Origin: Tritrichomonas musculus
Lineage: Eukaryota > Parabasalia > Tritrichomonadida > Tritrichomonadidae
Direction: 5' to 3'
DNA length: 64,000 nucleotides
Assembly (NCBI GenBank): GCA_039105265.1
Contig: JAPFFF010000032.1
Location: forward strand, 124,001-188,000
Shown: positions 1 to 9,900 of the stretch, one piece after another
How the letters are laid out: the number at the start of each line of letters is the position of its first letter
Position numbering within the stretch: position 1 is the stretch's first letter
The notes under the pieces: model-generated
The model's input: the letters and a program-made list of their open reading frames with translations, nothing else
Database searches by the model: none
What the model was told of the DNA's origin: nothing
Position numbers and translations under genes: made by a program

Positions 1-743
1 TTTTCAAATAAAAGCAACGTTTTTTTTGGCCATTTATAACTTCAAATTAAAAATTGAAAAGAGAATTTTCAATCATTTTGAGATAATATATTCAATTTGA
101 GATCTTTTTTATCACTTATTTTCCAATTTTCTTAAAAAATAGGATTCTATATAAAATCGATTAAAATAATCGTTTTTTATATAACATGTCGTTTTATCTT
201 TTATTGGTATTTAAAAAAATAGTAATAATTAAATGTGATAAGGAATATGGTTTCATATCAAAGATGTTCAAAAGTTATTGTAAAGGAAAAGAACGATAAG
301 AAATAGACCACCTGTCAAGCACTTTATTGATTCACCTTTCACAAATTGAAATCTTGACGTATCATTTAAATTAATTTTATTTAGTGATTGATATTGTGTA
401 TTGTTAAGATAAATTTGTACTTCAGTTTAACTAACTGAATTTATGCATCATCATTCTTGGAGTTCAATAGAATTTATTGAAATATTGATAATAATCAATT
501 CGTTTGAGCAATTTAAAATGCTTTTAATAATGTATTTTTGAGATTTATGAATAATTGAAACATTTATTTTCTGATTATTTTAATTGAAATCAAAGTAGCT
601 GGTTGTATCACCATTTTTATATAAGATATATTTTATATTATTTATTTTAATTGATATTATGTCATTATTTTGATTGTGTATGAGAATTGAGTGTATATAA
701 GTTTAAAAAACTTTTTCACTAGATATTTGTTCATATTTTAAAT
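1..743. other. Gene-free left edge of the window
   Basis: No open frame worth calling is visible on either strand. The stretch is AT-rich. It contains a GAACGATAAG box near 290 that resembles the ACGATA core of trichomonad Myb sites and the repeated box upstream of the GH16-like gene (6370 and 6621). The last 20 bases form the putative initiator of the pseudogene that follows (TCATATTTT, ending three bases before its ATG). Confidence 0.5.
724..743 (+). promoter_or_regulatory. Initiator-like motif of the myotubularin pseudogene
   Basis: TTCATATTTTAAAT lies just before ATG 744. Trichomonas core promoters use an initiator of the form TCA(Y)T(W) within about 20 nt of the start codon. This matches in form and spacing. 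It is a pattern match only. Confidence 0.35.
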
Positions 744-1678
744 ATGTATTTATCTGATTCTAATGATGAAGATAAATATCTCTTAGCTTTATTTAGCAAA
801 TTTCCTTGTAAAGGCCGAATCAAAACTTAAATCATCTTTTCAATTATTAAATAATGAAGTATTCGATTTTCGTTTTCCAGTCAAAGTTCAAATGCCATCT
901 GGTGATGAATTTGAGATGTATGTCACCAACTGGGCTCTTAGAACCATATTTTTTCCATCAAAATACAAACCTGTTAAATATCATAATTTTATCATTCCCC
1001 TAAAATCGATTATTCGAATTACCAAGAAAAACAAAGCGTCTATTAAGTTTCATTTTTCATCAGGATCCCATTTAACTATTGATTTACATGAGATTGAAGG
1101 AATAAGGACAGCTTTTATAAATCGAATTCATCATTTGAAAAAGAACGTTTTACATTTTGATTCAAAAAGTTGGATTCCTAATCCATCTTGGATTTATCGT
1201 CTCATTTCGAAAGAGCCACATTACGATCTTCTTTCTAACTTATATTGTAATTCATATCCAAGTTACTTTCTCCTTCCGAAAAACGTTCCTTCTCACTTCA
1301 TTCGGCAATGTTCGCATTGTCGTTCGAGAGAACGATTTCCTATTTTAACGTATGCTTACAATTCGGATATTGAAAATCTCGAAGATAAGATTTATCTTCT
1401 ACGTTCATCTCAACCTTTGAATATATTGACCAAGTCAAAAAGTGACTGTGAGCAATAAACATTTGGCCGCTGTTTGTGGAAGTCATGGATTGTCGATCAT
1501 TGATTGTCGTCCTCAAAAGAATGCATTTGCTTATGAGCTGATTGGTAAAGGATATGAATCAACAGCAGATATTAAAAAATTCATTCCAGATAGGGTGGCT
1601 CTGAGAAACCATTTTTGGTATTCAAAAATTTTTAAATTCGAACTTAATTGTTGGCATTCTTGTATTAATAAATTATAA
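744..1678 (+). pseudogene. Myotubularin-like phosphatase pseudogene (N-terminal part only)
   Basis: Three overlapping frames together read as the N-terminal half of a myotubularin-family protein. The ATG at 744 opens a short frame that ends near 830. The frame continuing through 892-1458 has a GRAM/PH-like stretch, then the block NLYCNSYPSYFLLPKNVP and SRERFPILTYAY, and then SSQP. These match the family's Y-cxxYP-x-l-vP and sRxR-PvltW...RcSQP landmarks. A third frame (from about 1442) carries IIDCRP and GKGYES, matching the family's DaRPxxNAxAN...G.GYE region. Two frame breaks are seen, near 810 and 1440. Nothing after 1678 supplies the rest of the phosphatase, so the C-x5-R loop is absent. 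A host gene remnant is the best reading. The family call is fairly sure, loss of function nearly certain. Confidence 0.72.
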
Positions 1679-1800
1679 GATTCTATTTTTTAATAATTAA
1701 TTAAAAATTAATGACAAACAAGTGTTCAAAAACTGGACTTCTGAAAATGAAATAAACCATTGAAAATTTGAATACAATTATGATATCATAATATTTCATA

Positions 1801-2841
1801 TTAGTATATAATGCATTTTTTCTTATTTTTTTCATCCTCTTCTTTTTGAGCAATTATTCGATCATTTCTTTCTTCATTTCTTTTATTGATCACGTTTAGA
1901 GTGCAAATTCCAACTGCGTTCTGAAATTTTGTCATATGAGAATGTTCCTCTATAAATTTAGGCCAATCAAATTGACCTACAAAAAACAAGTCATTTTCCA
2001 TTCCTTTATGAAATGATTCCTTGATGTATTTATAGTCTGGCTCGTCGTTATAATTCAACTTTTTGAGATAGTCATATATTTGCTGAAATTCATCTGGGAA
2101 TTTATACTTTAAATCGGAAATTTTGAAAGAATTTTTTATTTCAATAATTTCATCATTGTTATTTGAATCCGCCCAAGGGAGACCGTTTGTTGCAAGATCA
2201 AGAAATGAGTAAAACCAAGAGAGCAAGTCATCTCTTCTTCCCCAAGAATTCAGCATGAGAACGTTGTTTGATGAATACTTGCGAGTACCGACAAGTTGAC
2301 TCTCAGTCTCAGCAGGAAAAGGTTTGTTTGTATCTGGATCGATATGCTTTTTGCTCAGGCCAAAATCAATTAAAACGATTGGATAATCTGGAACGTGTTG
2401 AATAAGAAAGTTGTTCGGCTTGATGTCTCTATGAACATAGCCACATGAATGAAAGGCTTCGATGATTCCAAGCATTATTATGGAAACATGATATACAATG
2501 TCCATGTCAAGTTTGTAATGATGATATGTTTGAATGCCACCAATGGATATTCCTAAGTAATTCATAACAAGATAATTAATTTGGAATTCGTTGTTGGTTC
2601 CAGATTGTATGTATTTCGGAAAAAATTCACCATGGAGATCTTTTATTATACTAATTTCAGTAGGTAATGTGCACCCATTGGAATTAAGTGCTTCCATTTT
2701 CATTGCATATATTTGATTTGATTGTAGATTCTTAACTTTATAAATAGCGCAAAATCCACCTATTCCAACTAGATCAATGATTTCATATCCATCAATAATA
2801 TTTCCAGAAGGAATTACAAGACGTTCTGGTTGCACAGTCAT
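1801..2841 (-). CDS. Casein kinase 1-family protein kinase with C-terminal cysteine tail
   Basis: A 346-residue protein kinase of the CK1 group. Glycine loop LVGIGGFCAIYKV is at 24-36, the ATP lysine in YAMKME at 48, catalytic HRDIKPNN at 137-144 and DFG at 159-161. GTRKYSS (185-191) followed by GRRDDLLSW is the CK1-type activation segment (CK1: GTARYAS, SRRDDLES), so it should be an active Ser/Thr kinase. The last residues KKKCIIY put a cysteine four from the end after a lysine patch. This resembles a CaaX box, though Tyr is an unusual last residue, so lipid anchoring is inference. TCATTTAT directly before the ATG is a good initiator match. It converges on the myotubularin remnant with 122 bp between. 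Trichomonads carry many CK1 paralogs, so no ortholog is named. Confidence 0.93.
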   Translation of the reverse strand: MTVQPERLVIPSGNIIDGYEIIDLVGIGGFCAIYKVKNLQSNQIYAMKMEALNSNGCTLPTEISIIKDLHGEFFPKYIQSGTNNEFQINYLVMNYLGISIGGIQTYHHYKLDMDIVYHVSIIMLGIIEAFHSCGYVHRDIKPNNFLIQHVPDYPIVLIDFGLSKKHIDPDTNKPFPAETESQLVGTRKYSSNNVLMLNSWGRRDDLLSWFYSFLDLATNGLPWADSNNNDEIIEIKNSFKISDLKYKFPDEFQQIYDYLKKLNYNDEPDYKYIKESFHKGMENDLFFVGQFDWPKFIEEHSHMTKFQNAVGICTLNVINKRNEERNDRIIAQKEEDEKNKKKCIIY

Positions 2842-3544
2842 ATAAATGATATTTTTGAATTGGATTATTCAAAATAAGTATATCTTGATTTTGTTAATAT
2901 TAAAAAATAATTAAACCAAATAAATATTTTATTATATAAATATTTAATATTATATTTATAAATAGTTGTAAAAAGTATGATAATAATTTCAATATTCTTA
3001 TTTTATTTTTTGATCATTCAAATTTGAATAGTGAACTTTTTGAATTTTTATTTTTCCTTATCACAATTAATTAAAAAAAATGAAATATTTATGTAAATTA
3101 TTCTATAAAAAGTAAAATAAAATTAAAAAATATTAAAAGTATATATATTAAAATCTAAAATTTGTAAATATATCGAAAATAAATTATGTTTTTTTATTTC
3201 AATATAATCTTTTTACTATATATTATATTATAATGATTAAATCTTTTTTATGGGACCGTATTATCTTCGATTTTTATGTTATATGTTTGAAATATGTATA
3301 ATGTTTCAATATTTATATAAGGATATTAGAGGTTTGAATAAGCTCAAGACCTGAATTATACTTAAAATAGAAATCTTTGATTCATGATTATTACAAAACA
3401 ATTTTTTATATTTTTGTTTAATTCTGATTTTTTCTTTTAATGAAACTAAAATTTTTGACAACCGTATTAATTTCAAATAAATATTGGTCAAAACGATCAT
3501 TTTCATAAAATTTTAAAATTTGAAAATTTTCACCAAAATTTTAA
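2842..3544. other. Divergent intergenic region, CK1-like / PARP-like
   Basis: This 703-bp spacer lies between two divergently transcribed genes. It is very AT-rich with no supported gene. A TTTCACCAAA initiator-like box stands 13-22 bases before the PARP-like ATG, and a TCATTTAT box abuts the kinase ATG on the other strand. Nothing else stands out. Confidence 0.45.
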
Positions 3545-5347
3545 ATGGAAAACGAGCAAAATAGCACTAATGCAGATCAAAATGATGAAAATAGTGATTA
3601 TACAAATCTAGATGAAAACGAAAATGGTGATGATAACTTTGATGCTAATGAAAATTTTGAAGAAGAAAACGAAAACGAAAATTTTGATGATAACGAAATG
3701 ATAATTGATACTGGTTCTGGGAGCGACCTTGGATTTGATGATTCAGACTGTTCGATGAATCCTACATATTCAATTATTAACACAATTATCAATACATATT
3801 CTGCTTTTATGTTCTATTCACCAGCAACAATAGATCTGCAACATGTAATCAAAGTTGATCTTCCTACCTATTTTCTTCCATTATCTTTACAATCAGTATA
3901 TGGATTTAATGTTAACCCTGTTATTCTCAACATAGAATTTAAGCTAGACGGTTATGACTGGACTAAACCGCCAGTATATTATAATATTCAGCATCCAGTC
4001 TACAAGAACAATTTTGTTGGTCGCCCATTAATTCTCGATGTTATCTCCAATTTTTTCGATAAAAGTTACCAACCTCGTTTATTTTACCGATCAGAATCGT
4101 ATCTACTTTGTCCCACAGGCAAACCAGATTTAAATTTAAAGATGATTTTAGAGTCAGAAGGATTTGATTCCCTAAGTTCAGAACGAGCTCTCATTATCTG
4201 TTCAAATGATATTGAACAAGCTCGAGATTTTCTCTGTACTGGACTTATGCCAGTTCATGATTCGATCTTATCAATAGATTATGCATCCTGTCCACTCCTC
4301 TATTTGATGCTCGAAATTGCTGACTGTTTTCTCGACCTACAAGACCACTGTTGTATTTGCCGTGCCAAAATGTCGCAAGGCCTGAAACCGTCCGTTTGCT
4401 CGAAACAAGTTTGTAATTTTCAACTCAATCAAATCGGACTCGGCGGAAGCGTTGTCCAAGAGATCCAGAGGGATCCTTTAGCTGCAGATTTACTCGTGTC
4501 ACTTTTCTCAGCAGCCGTTGACACTGAATTTTTGCAGCCGGCTCCGCCACAGACAAACGTCTCTTTCAAAGCAACCATCACTTCACTTCCATCGATGACT
4601 GAGATGGCAAGATACAGGAACGACATGGAACTTTTGCAGTTCCTCAAGCATGAAGCATTTGACCTTTTGAGGTGGATTCTATTGTCTAACCGTTCACAAT
4701 TGATCTCACTTCCTGAAAAGTACAAATTGACTGAATTTCCTGGCACTTTTCAGTTCATGACATTGATCTCTACGCCTGAAGCTGAAAACGTCTTCAAAGA
4801 CCTCAAGAATCAGTACGGAAGCATCTTCCTTTGGCACGGATCAAATGGAATTCGTTGGCACTCAATCATTCGAAACGGACTCAAAAATTGCACCGGTACA
4901 AAATGGCAGGCAAACGGTGCTGCCCTTGGCTCCGGAATCTATATGGCCAGATCTTCGGGGAATTCGTGGAATTACTCACAAGTTGCCGATAATCATTACA
5001 AGGCATCAAAGCTTGGCAAGAAGTTGCACATAATCGGTCTTTGCGAGGTTGCAAACATGATAGATAAAAGTAGCACAAAAAAGCAAAATAACATTAACGG
5101 TTCTTCCTTCCCTGGCCGCTTTCATCATAATGAAGATAATAGTAATAAAGGGCCTCTCATCGATCACGGCTGGGCTCACACTTTGACTAAGGAGGAGGCT
5201 TGCGTTGTCAGATTCTTGTTCGTGGAATCAAGAAAAGATTCACTCAACGATTGTATCGTGCCTTTTACAGTGGACATCATTTCGAAACCTCCTAAAAAAG
5301 TGCCAACACTTCGGGACCTTCTTAATTATTTGTCACATCATGATTAA
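3545..5347 (+). CDS. PARP6/8-like mono-ADP-ribosyltransferase
   Basis: A 600-residue protein. Residues 1-80 are acidic and Asn/Asp/Glu-rich, probably disordered. The middle carries a cysteine cluster (CCICRAKM ... CSKQVCNFQLNQIGLG) followed by DPLAADLLVSL, as in PARP6/PARP8, then WILLSNRSQL, which matches a conserved block just before the PARP6/8 catalytic domain. The ART fold starts at LFLWHGSNGIRWHSIIRNGL (His431 of the HG pair) and continues with GAALGSGIYMA (Tyr466). The Glu used by poly-ADP-ribosylating PARPs is not obvious; the corresponding strand reads CVVRFLFVES. That fits a mono-transferase, as known for PARP6/8. The protein should transfer ADP-ribose from NAD+; its target is unknown. 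The 3' end TAATAAATA fits the trichomonad UAAA-type polyadenylation signal. Confidence 0.88.
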   Translation: MENEQNSTNADQNDENSDYTNLDENENGDDNFDANENFEEENENENFDDNEMIIDTGSGSDLGFDDSDCSMNPTYSIINTIINTYSAFMFYSPATIDLQHVIKVDLPTYFLPLSLQSVYGFNVNPVILNIEFKLDGYDWTKPPVYYNIQHPVYKNNFVGRPLILDVISNFFDKSYQPRLFYRSESYLLCPTGKPDLNLKMILESEGFDSLSSERALIICSNDIEQARDFLCTGLMPVHDSILSIDYASCPLLYLMLEIADCFLDLQDHCCICRAKMSQGLKPSVCSKQVCNFQLNQIGLGGSVVQEIQRDPLAADLLVSLFSAAVDTEFLQPAPPQTNVSFKATITSLPSMTEMARYRNDMELLQFLKHEAFDLLRWILLSNRSQLISLPEKYKLTEFPGTFQFMTLISTPEAENVFKDLKNQYGSIFLWHGSNGIRWHSIIRNGLKNCTGTKWQANGAALGSGIYMARSSGNSWNYSQVADNHYKASKLGKKLHIIGLCEVANMIDKSSTKKQNNINGSSFPGRFHHNEDNSNKGPLIDHGWAHTLTKEEACVVRFLFVESRKDSLNDCIVPFTVDIISKPPKKVPTLRDLLNYLSHHD

Positions 5348-5598
5348 TAAATATTATTATAGACTTTAATACTTATTCATTGTTTGTAAAAAAAAAAAAA
5401 AAAAGTTAAATCAATAATTTCAAGTCTTGATTTAAAGTTATTCAAAAAGATATATTTATAAATAGAAGAAAACATTGAATTCATCTTTTTTCTGCCAATT
5501 TGCATGATGATATCGCAAGAAAAATAAAGACATTTGAATCATATTTTCGGATTTTTTTTTTTTTTTTTTTTTTTTTTTGAACTTAAAATTTCGGTTTA
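5348..5598. repeat. Convergent intergenic region with A and T homopolymer runs
   Basis: Short spacer between the 3' ends of the PARP-like and GH16-like genes. It holds an A run near 5389-5404 and a T run of about 26 near 5551-5577. Both lie in likely 3' untranslated sequence. Confidence 0.5.
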
Positions 5599-6273
5599 TT
5601 ATTTGTTAATTTGGCCTTTAAAAGAAACACAATCGAAAATGCCATATGTGTCATTCTTAGGTATTTCATCACCAATGAATTTCAGGTTTTCTACACTGCA
5701 GAAAATTATGAATGATATTTCAGTGCCAAATTCCAACTTCTTTTTCTGTTTCAGTTGGCCATCGATGATCCAGGAAGCCACATATTTTCCATCTTCAAGA
5801 TCAAGTTGAATAGCAAAGTCATGCCATCCGGGCTTAATTGGAGCACAGCCTGATACAAATGGGAAGTCTTGGCACGTCATGTATGCAATAAGCTCATCAG
5901 GAGCAACTTTTATTTCAGCACGCTTTGTTTCTTTGCCATATCCAATTTCAAAGTCTAGCTCATGATGATCATCGCAATAAATAAAGCAGCCGATGCTCAC
6001 TTGTTCAGATGTTATTAATTCTGGAATTTTTGCTTTCCATGTATAAGTACCTGATGTGAAATGGTTGGAAATAGTGCGCATTTTTTGTTTGTCTCTACTG
6101 TTGGCCCGAGTAAAAAGAGTGAGCTTGCCATCTTGAATTAAATATTGAGGATTAGGTGAGTCATCTTGATGGCTGTGCTTCCAATCTTTAATGTCATAAA
6201 ATTTCCATAAATTATCAAAATGAGAGTAATTAGATTGTTTGATGGTGCTCATTTGTGTATAAAAATATTTCAT
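5599..6273 (-). CDS. GH16-like concanavalin-fold glucanase/lectin
   Basis: A 224-residue protein with the layout of a glycoside hydrolase family 16 jelly-roll. FTSGTYTWKAKIPE (72-85) matches the strand leading into the active site. HELDFEIGYG (104-113) contains E-x-D-x-E (Glu105, Asp107, Glu109), the GH16 catalytic signature. GWHDFAIQLDL and YVASWIIDGQL match later strands. This points to hydrolysis or transfer of beta-glucans or similar polymers. No clear signal peptide is seen at either candidate start (Met1 or Met8), so an intracellular or non-classically handled protein is possible. Two copies of a 24-bp box lie upstream (6370 and 6621). The catalytic residues are present, but enzyme activity is inferred. 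Confidence 0.72.
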   Translation of the reverse strand: MKYFYTQMSTIKQSNYSHFDNLWKFYDIKDWKHSHQDDSPNPQYLIQDGKLTLFTRANSRDKQKMRTISNHFTSGTYTWKAKIPELITSEQVSIGCFIYCDDHHELDFEIGYGKETKRAEIKVAPDELIAYMTCQDFPFVSGCAPIKPGWHDFAIQLDLEDGKYVASWIIDGQLKQKKKLEFGTEISFIIFCSVENLKFIGDEIPKNDTYGIFDCVSFKGQINK

Positions 6274-6369
6274 TCAAAAATTCTGAGGTAATTGAAAAAA
6301 TTGAATATTACTTATTCACAAAAAAATTGAGAGTTTTTAATTCAAATTTTCTATGAGTCTTCAGAAAGT

Positions 6370-6393
6370 AGGACGATAAGAAGGGACAAATTA
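6370..6393 (-). promoter_or_regulatory. Copy 1 of a 24-bp box upstream of the GH16-like gene
   Basis: The box begins AGGACGATAAGAAGGGACAA on the + strand and recurs without change at 6621-6644. It sits 97 bp upstream of the GH16-like start codon. Read toward the gene it contains TTATCGTCC, which has the TATCGT core of Myb recognition elements described in Trichomonas vaginalis. A regulatory role is inferred from the exact repetition and position. Confidence 0.4.
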
Positions 6394-6499
6394 TTTTTTT
6401 TAAAATACCATATCTTTCAATTTTGAGAAGATGAAAATAAAAAAAAAAGAATATAAAAAAGTTTTTTATTCAGGAAAAATACCTTTTAAATAGCTTTGG

Positions 6500-6580
6500 G
6501 AGCCTTTGAGGGCTAAACCCAATTGGTTAAGGTAATAGCGGGAGCCTCGACCTGAAATGAATGAAGGTATTCATGCCTTA
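6500..6580 (+). ncRNA. tRNA-like or tRNA-derived element (uncertain)
   Basis: An unusually GC-rich patch in AT-rich spacer. It contains TTGGTTAAGGTAA, a fair Pol III A-box (TRGYnnAnnnG), and about 45 bases on GGTATTCATGCC, a weak B-box-like stretch. Small hairpins are visible (GGGctaaaCCC and ATGAATgaaggtATTCAT), but I could not fold a full cloverleaf. It lies between the two 24-bp boxes. It may be a decayed tRNA, a tRNA-derived SINE or another small RNA. Confidence 0.25.
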
Positions 6581-6620
6581 ATAACTTAAAAAAAAATATT
6601 TAGCTTTATTCAAATTTGAG

Positions 6621-6644
6621 AGGACGATAAGAAGGGACAAATTA
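6621..6644 (-). promoter_or_regulatory. Copy 2 of the 24-bp box
   Basis: Identical over 24 bases to 6370-6393, with a 251-bp offset and the tRNA-like patch between. It contains ACGATA. See copy 1 for interpretation. Confidence 0.4.
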
Positions 6645-6903
6645 AAAAACTTAGTTTAAAGGATTAGTAATTAATGAATTCTGGAAATGAATTTTTTCGA
6701 AAGCATTTAACAATTATCAAATCAAAGTGAAGAAGAGTTTCATAATGAAATCCTTTTTCAGAAATTTGAATAAGCAGCCAAAACTCTAAAATTATTTTAA
6801 ATTTTATTAGAATTAAAGAAATTACTCACAAAGAAACTAAAAAAGAGCTTATTATTGATAAAAAAAAATGAATAAATAAAATCGAGAATACTATAACAAT
6901 TTA

Positions 6904-9900
6904 TTACGCATTATTAATTAGAACAATTTTCTCTAATTCGTCAGAATCTCCACTGAATCTGACGTAAACTAAACCAACAATTTCTCCATTTTTGTAAAGC
7001 AAGACAGATTTCACGCATTCATCATCCAGCAAAGAGTCATACGAAACAGGTTTCAGCCAAAATTCATCAAGCAAAGAGAAGCCTTCGTGTGGATGAAATT
7101 CGCCATCTGAAAACTTCGAGTTAAATGCAACAATTCCCTTGCAGAGAGCTCCGCTCGGCTGGAGCTCTTCATAGAATCTGGATGCATCTTCAATTTGCAA
7201 AACAGTTTTTGTATAAAAACCGTTTTGCTTCAAAAATTTTGCCTTCAAAATTTCAATGAAAATGTAAGGTGATTCAAAAAGTGACATGTCATAAACTTCA
7301 TGTGAAGTGATGAGTTGCATCAACTGCCGCTGGAAAAATGAGGTGAACTTGTCTCTCCCTTCTGAAATCCGCCTGAGCTGATCCTGTGCAACGGAAAACT
7401 CGTGCGACAGCTCGCGCGGAATCGCTGGGATCTGTGAAAGGTCGATGCCGCTCACAGTGTGGAAGCCCGCCCGCGTGTCCTCTTCCTCGTCAAAGCTGCT
7501 GAAGTTGGAATCGTCTGAATGATCCGTGATGGCTGAGTCCTCTTCTTCGTTTTCATTACATGAATTGTTTGCTTCGTTTTCATCACATGAATTGTTTGCT
7601 TCGTTTTCATCACATGAATTGTTTGCTTCGTTTTCATTACATGAATTGTTTGCTTCGTTTTCATCACATGAATTGTTTGCTTCGTTTTCATCACATGAAT
7701 TGTTTGCTTCGTTTTCATTACATGAATTGTTTGCTTCGTTTTCATCACATGAATTGTTTGCTTCGTTTTCATTACATGAATTGTTTGCTTCGTTTTCATT
7801 ACATGAATTGTTTGCTTCGTTTTCATCACATGAATTGTTTGCTTCGTTTTCATCACATGAATTGTTTGCTTCGTTTTCATCACATGAATTGTTTGCTTCG
7901 TTTTCATTACATGAATTGTTTGCTTCGTTTTCATCACATGAATTGTTTGCTTCGTTTTCATTACATGAATTGTTTGCTTCGTTTTCATCACATGAATTGT
8001 TTGCTTCGTTTTCATCACATGAATTGTTTGCTTCGTTTTCATTACATGAATTGTTTGCTTCGTTTTCATTACATGAATTGTTTGCTTCGTTTTCATCACA
8101 TGAATTGTTTGCTTCGTTTTCATTACATGAATTGTTTGCTTCGTTTTCATTACATGAATTGTTTGCTTCGTTTTCATCACATGAATTGTTTGCTTCGTTT
8201 TCATCACAAGAATTGTTTGCTTCATTGTCATTTGATTCTTCACCATTGATGCTTGTTTCTTTGTTCAGTTCATCCTGTTCTTGATTTCTTGCATCAATTT
8301 TTAGTTTCTCAAATTCTTTCACATAACCATTTCCGTCACACTTCTTTCCTCTTCTTCTGTAAATGTAAAATCTTTCTTTGTAAAAGTCGAAGTCATGTTC
8401 GCCTAGGCCAAATTTTGATGGTGATTCACTTAGCGAGCTGGCCGAAATCTTTGCGTTCCAGAGTTTTTCGAGGCGTCGCTTGTAGGCGGCGAGTCTCTCC
8501 TCCTTTTTCAGATTCTTCAGCCACGCGAAGCTTCCATCACCGTAAACAAAGAGAGCAATGAACAATTCAATTCCACCAATAACTGTTTCTGATTCACCTT
8601 GATCATTATTTTCAGCTTCGAGGCACTTTTTGGCAATCAAAAAGTTGCTGAAATCAAAAACTTTTCCGCACAATCTGAATTTTGAGATGATGGACGATAC
8701 AGAGTGAAATGTTGCCAAACTCTTCTCGAAACGATTTGATGGGCAAAGTTGGCTGTAAATTGAATAAGAGTTAAATGGTGATGTGAAGTAAAAAGTGTCA
8801 CAAAAAGTGACAATGCTTGGCAAAAATATCTTTTTTGTGATGATGTCATTTTCATGGTGAAGTGGAAAAGTGACAACTAAAAAGAGCCTGAATGATTGAC
8901 TGATGAACGATTGTGACAAAACGATAGAAATGGCAGAAATTGAATTTATCACATCATCAACTGAATTCAATAAAATTACAATCATTGAGCCACTGTTTAT
9001 CGACTCTTTTATTGTCTTTGAAAGATCATCAGTATAATTATAAATAGAGCAATTTGAATGACTTTTAGATCCGCTTTCTTCTCCATCATCATTTCGCAAA
9101 TAACTGACAAATGAGCATATTTCAAATTGAGAAGAAGGTGAAATGATAAAAGCAGGTCTCGAAGAAGAAGTTACCTTGATGATATTCTGTGGATTTTGCA
9201 GTTTAAACATTTCATTGTTGCCAACAATTGATGCAAAATTTTCAATGTCTTTATCAAAATTCAAAGGATGAATTGAATTGGTATTCAAAATTGTGTTCAT
9301 TCTCAATTTTGAAGGAAGAGAGGCTAAAATGGCAGATGATAAATGTGACTTGGCTTTATCAACACTGATTGATGGGACTGTCTCGAAGTAGTTTTCATAA
9401 AGTCTCCAAAGAGACGTTTGAATTGGGAACTTTTCAAAGGATTGACAAATTTCAGAAGCAATTTTCAATGTATCTGGAAAAGTGTCAAACAAAGTCAAGT
9501 GAATTTCTTTAAGTTCATTTGAGTCATTTATGAGTTTGTTTCTTTCTCTGCATTGATCAATAAACTGCTTTTGAGTGTCCTTTGAATCAAATATTTCGAT
9601 TCTGTGTTCGCACAACAAATTTTCAATGTTCTTCTCAATTTCATTGATTTGCTGCTTGTTCGAATAGATCGATGATTCATTCCTTTGAATGTCAGAAAAT
9701 TGAGGTTTCAGCTTAAACATGCAAAGAGTGATTTGTTCAGCTGAAATCGGCAATCCAACTCTCAAATTGATCAAGGCTGCGTTGAAGTCGATGTGAGAAA
9801 CGGAAGGAAGAGAATCGACATCAAAATAAACGATCAAATCCTTCTGAAAAGTTATTTCTTCATTATGATAAATGAGAGTGTTTTCATTGTTCTTGATTGA

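Noticed and set aside
892-1458. A self-standing 188-residue gene
   Set aside because: Coding similarity to myotubularin extends upstream and downstream in other frames, so this is the middle of a broken gene, not a whole one.
7526-8284. Three long open frames (two on the plus strand, one more on the minus) over the dynein repeat
   Set aside because: They arise because a 27-bp unit without stops keeps the other frames open; their translations are pure repeat and the dynein frame continues cleanly on both sides.
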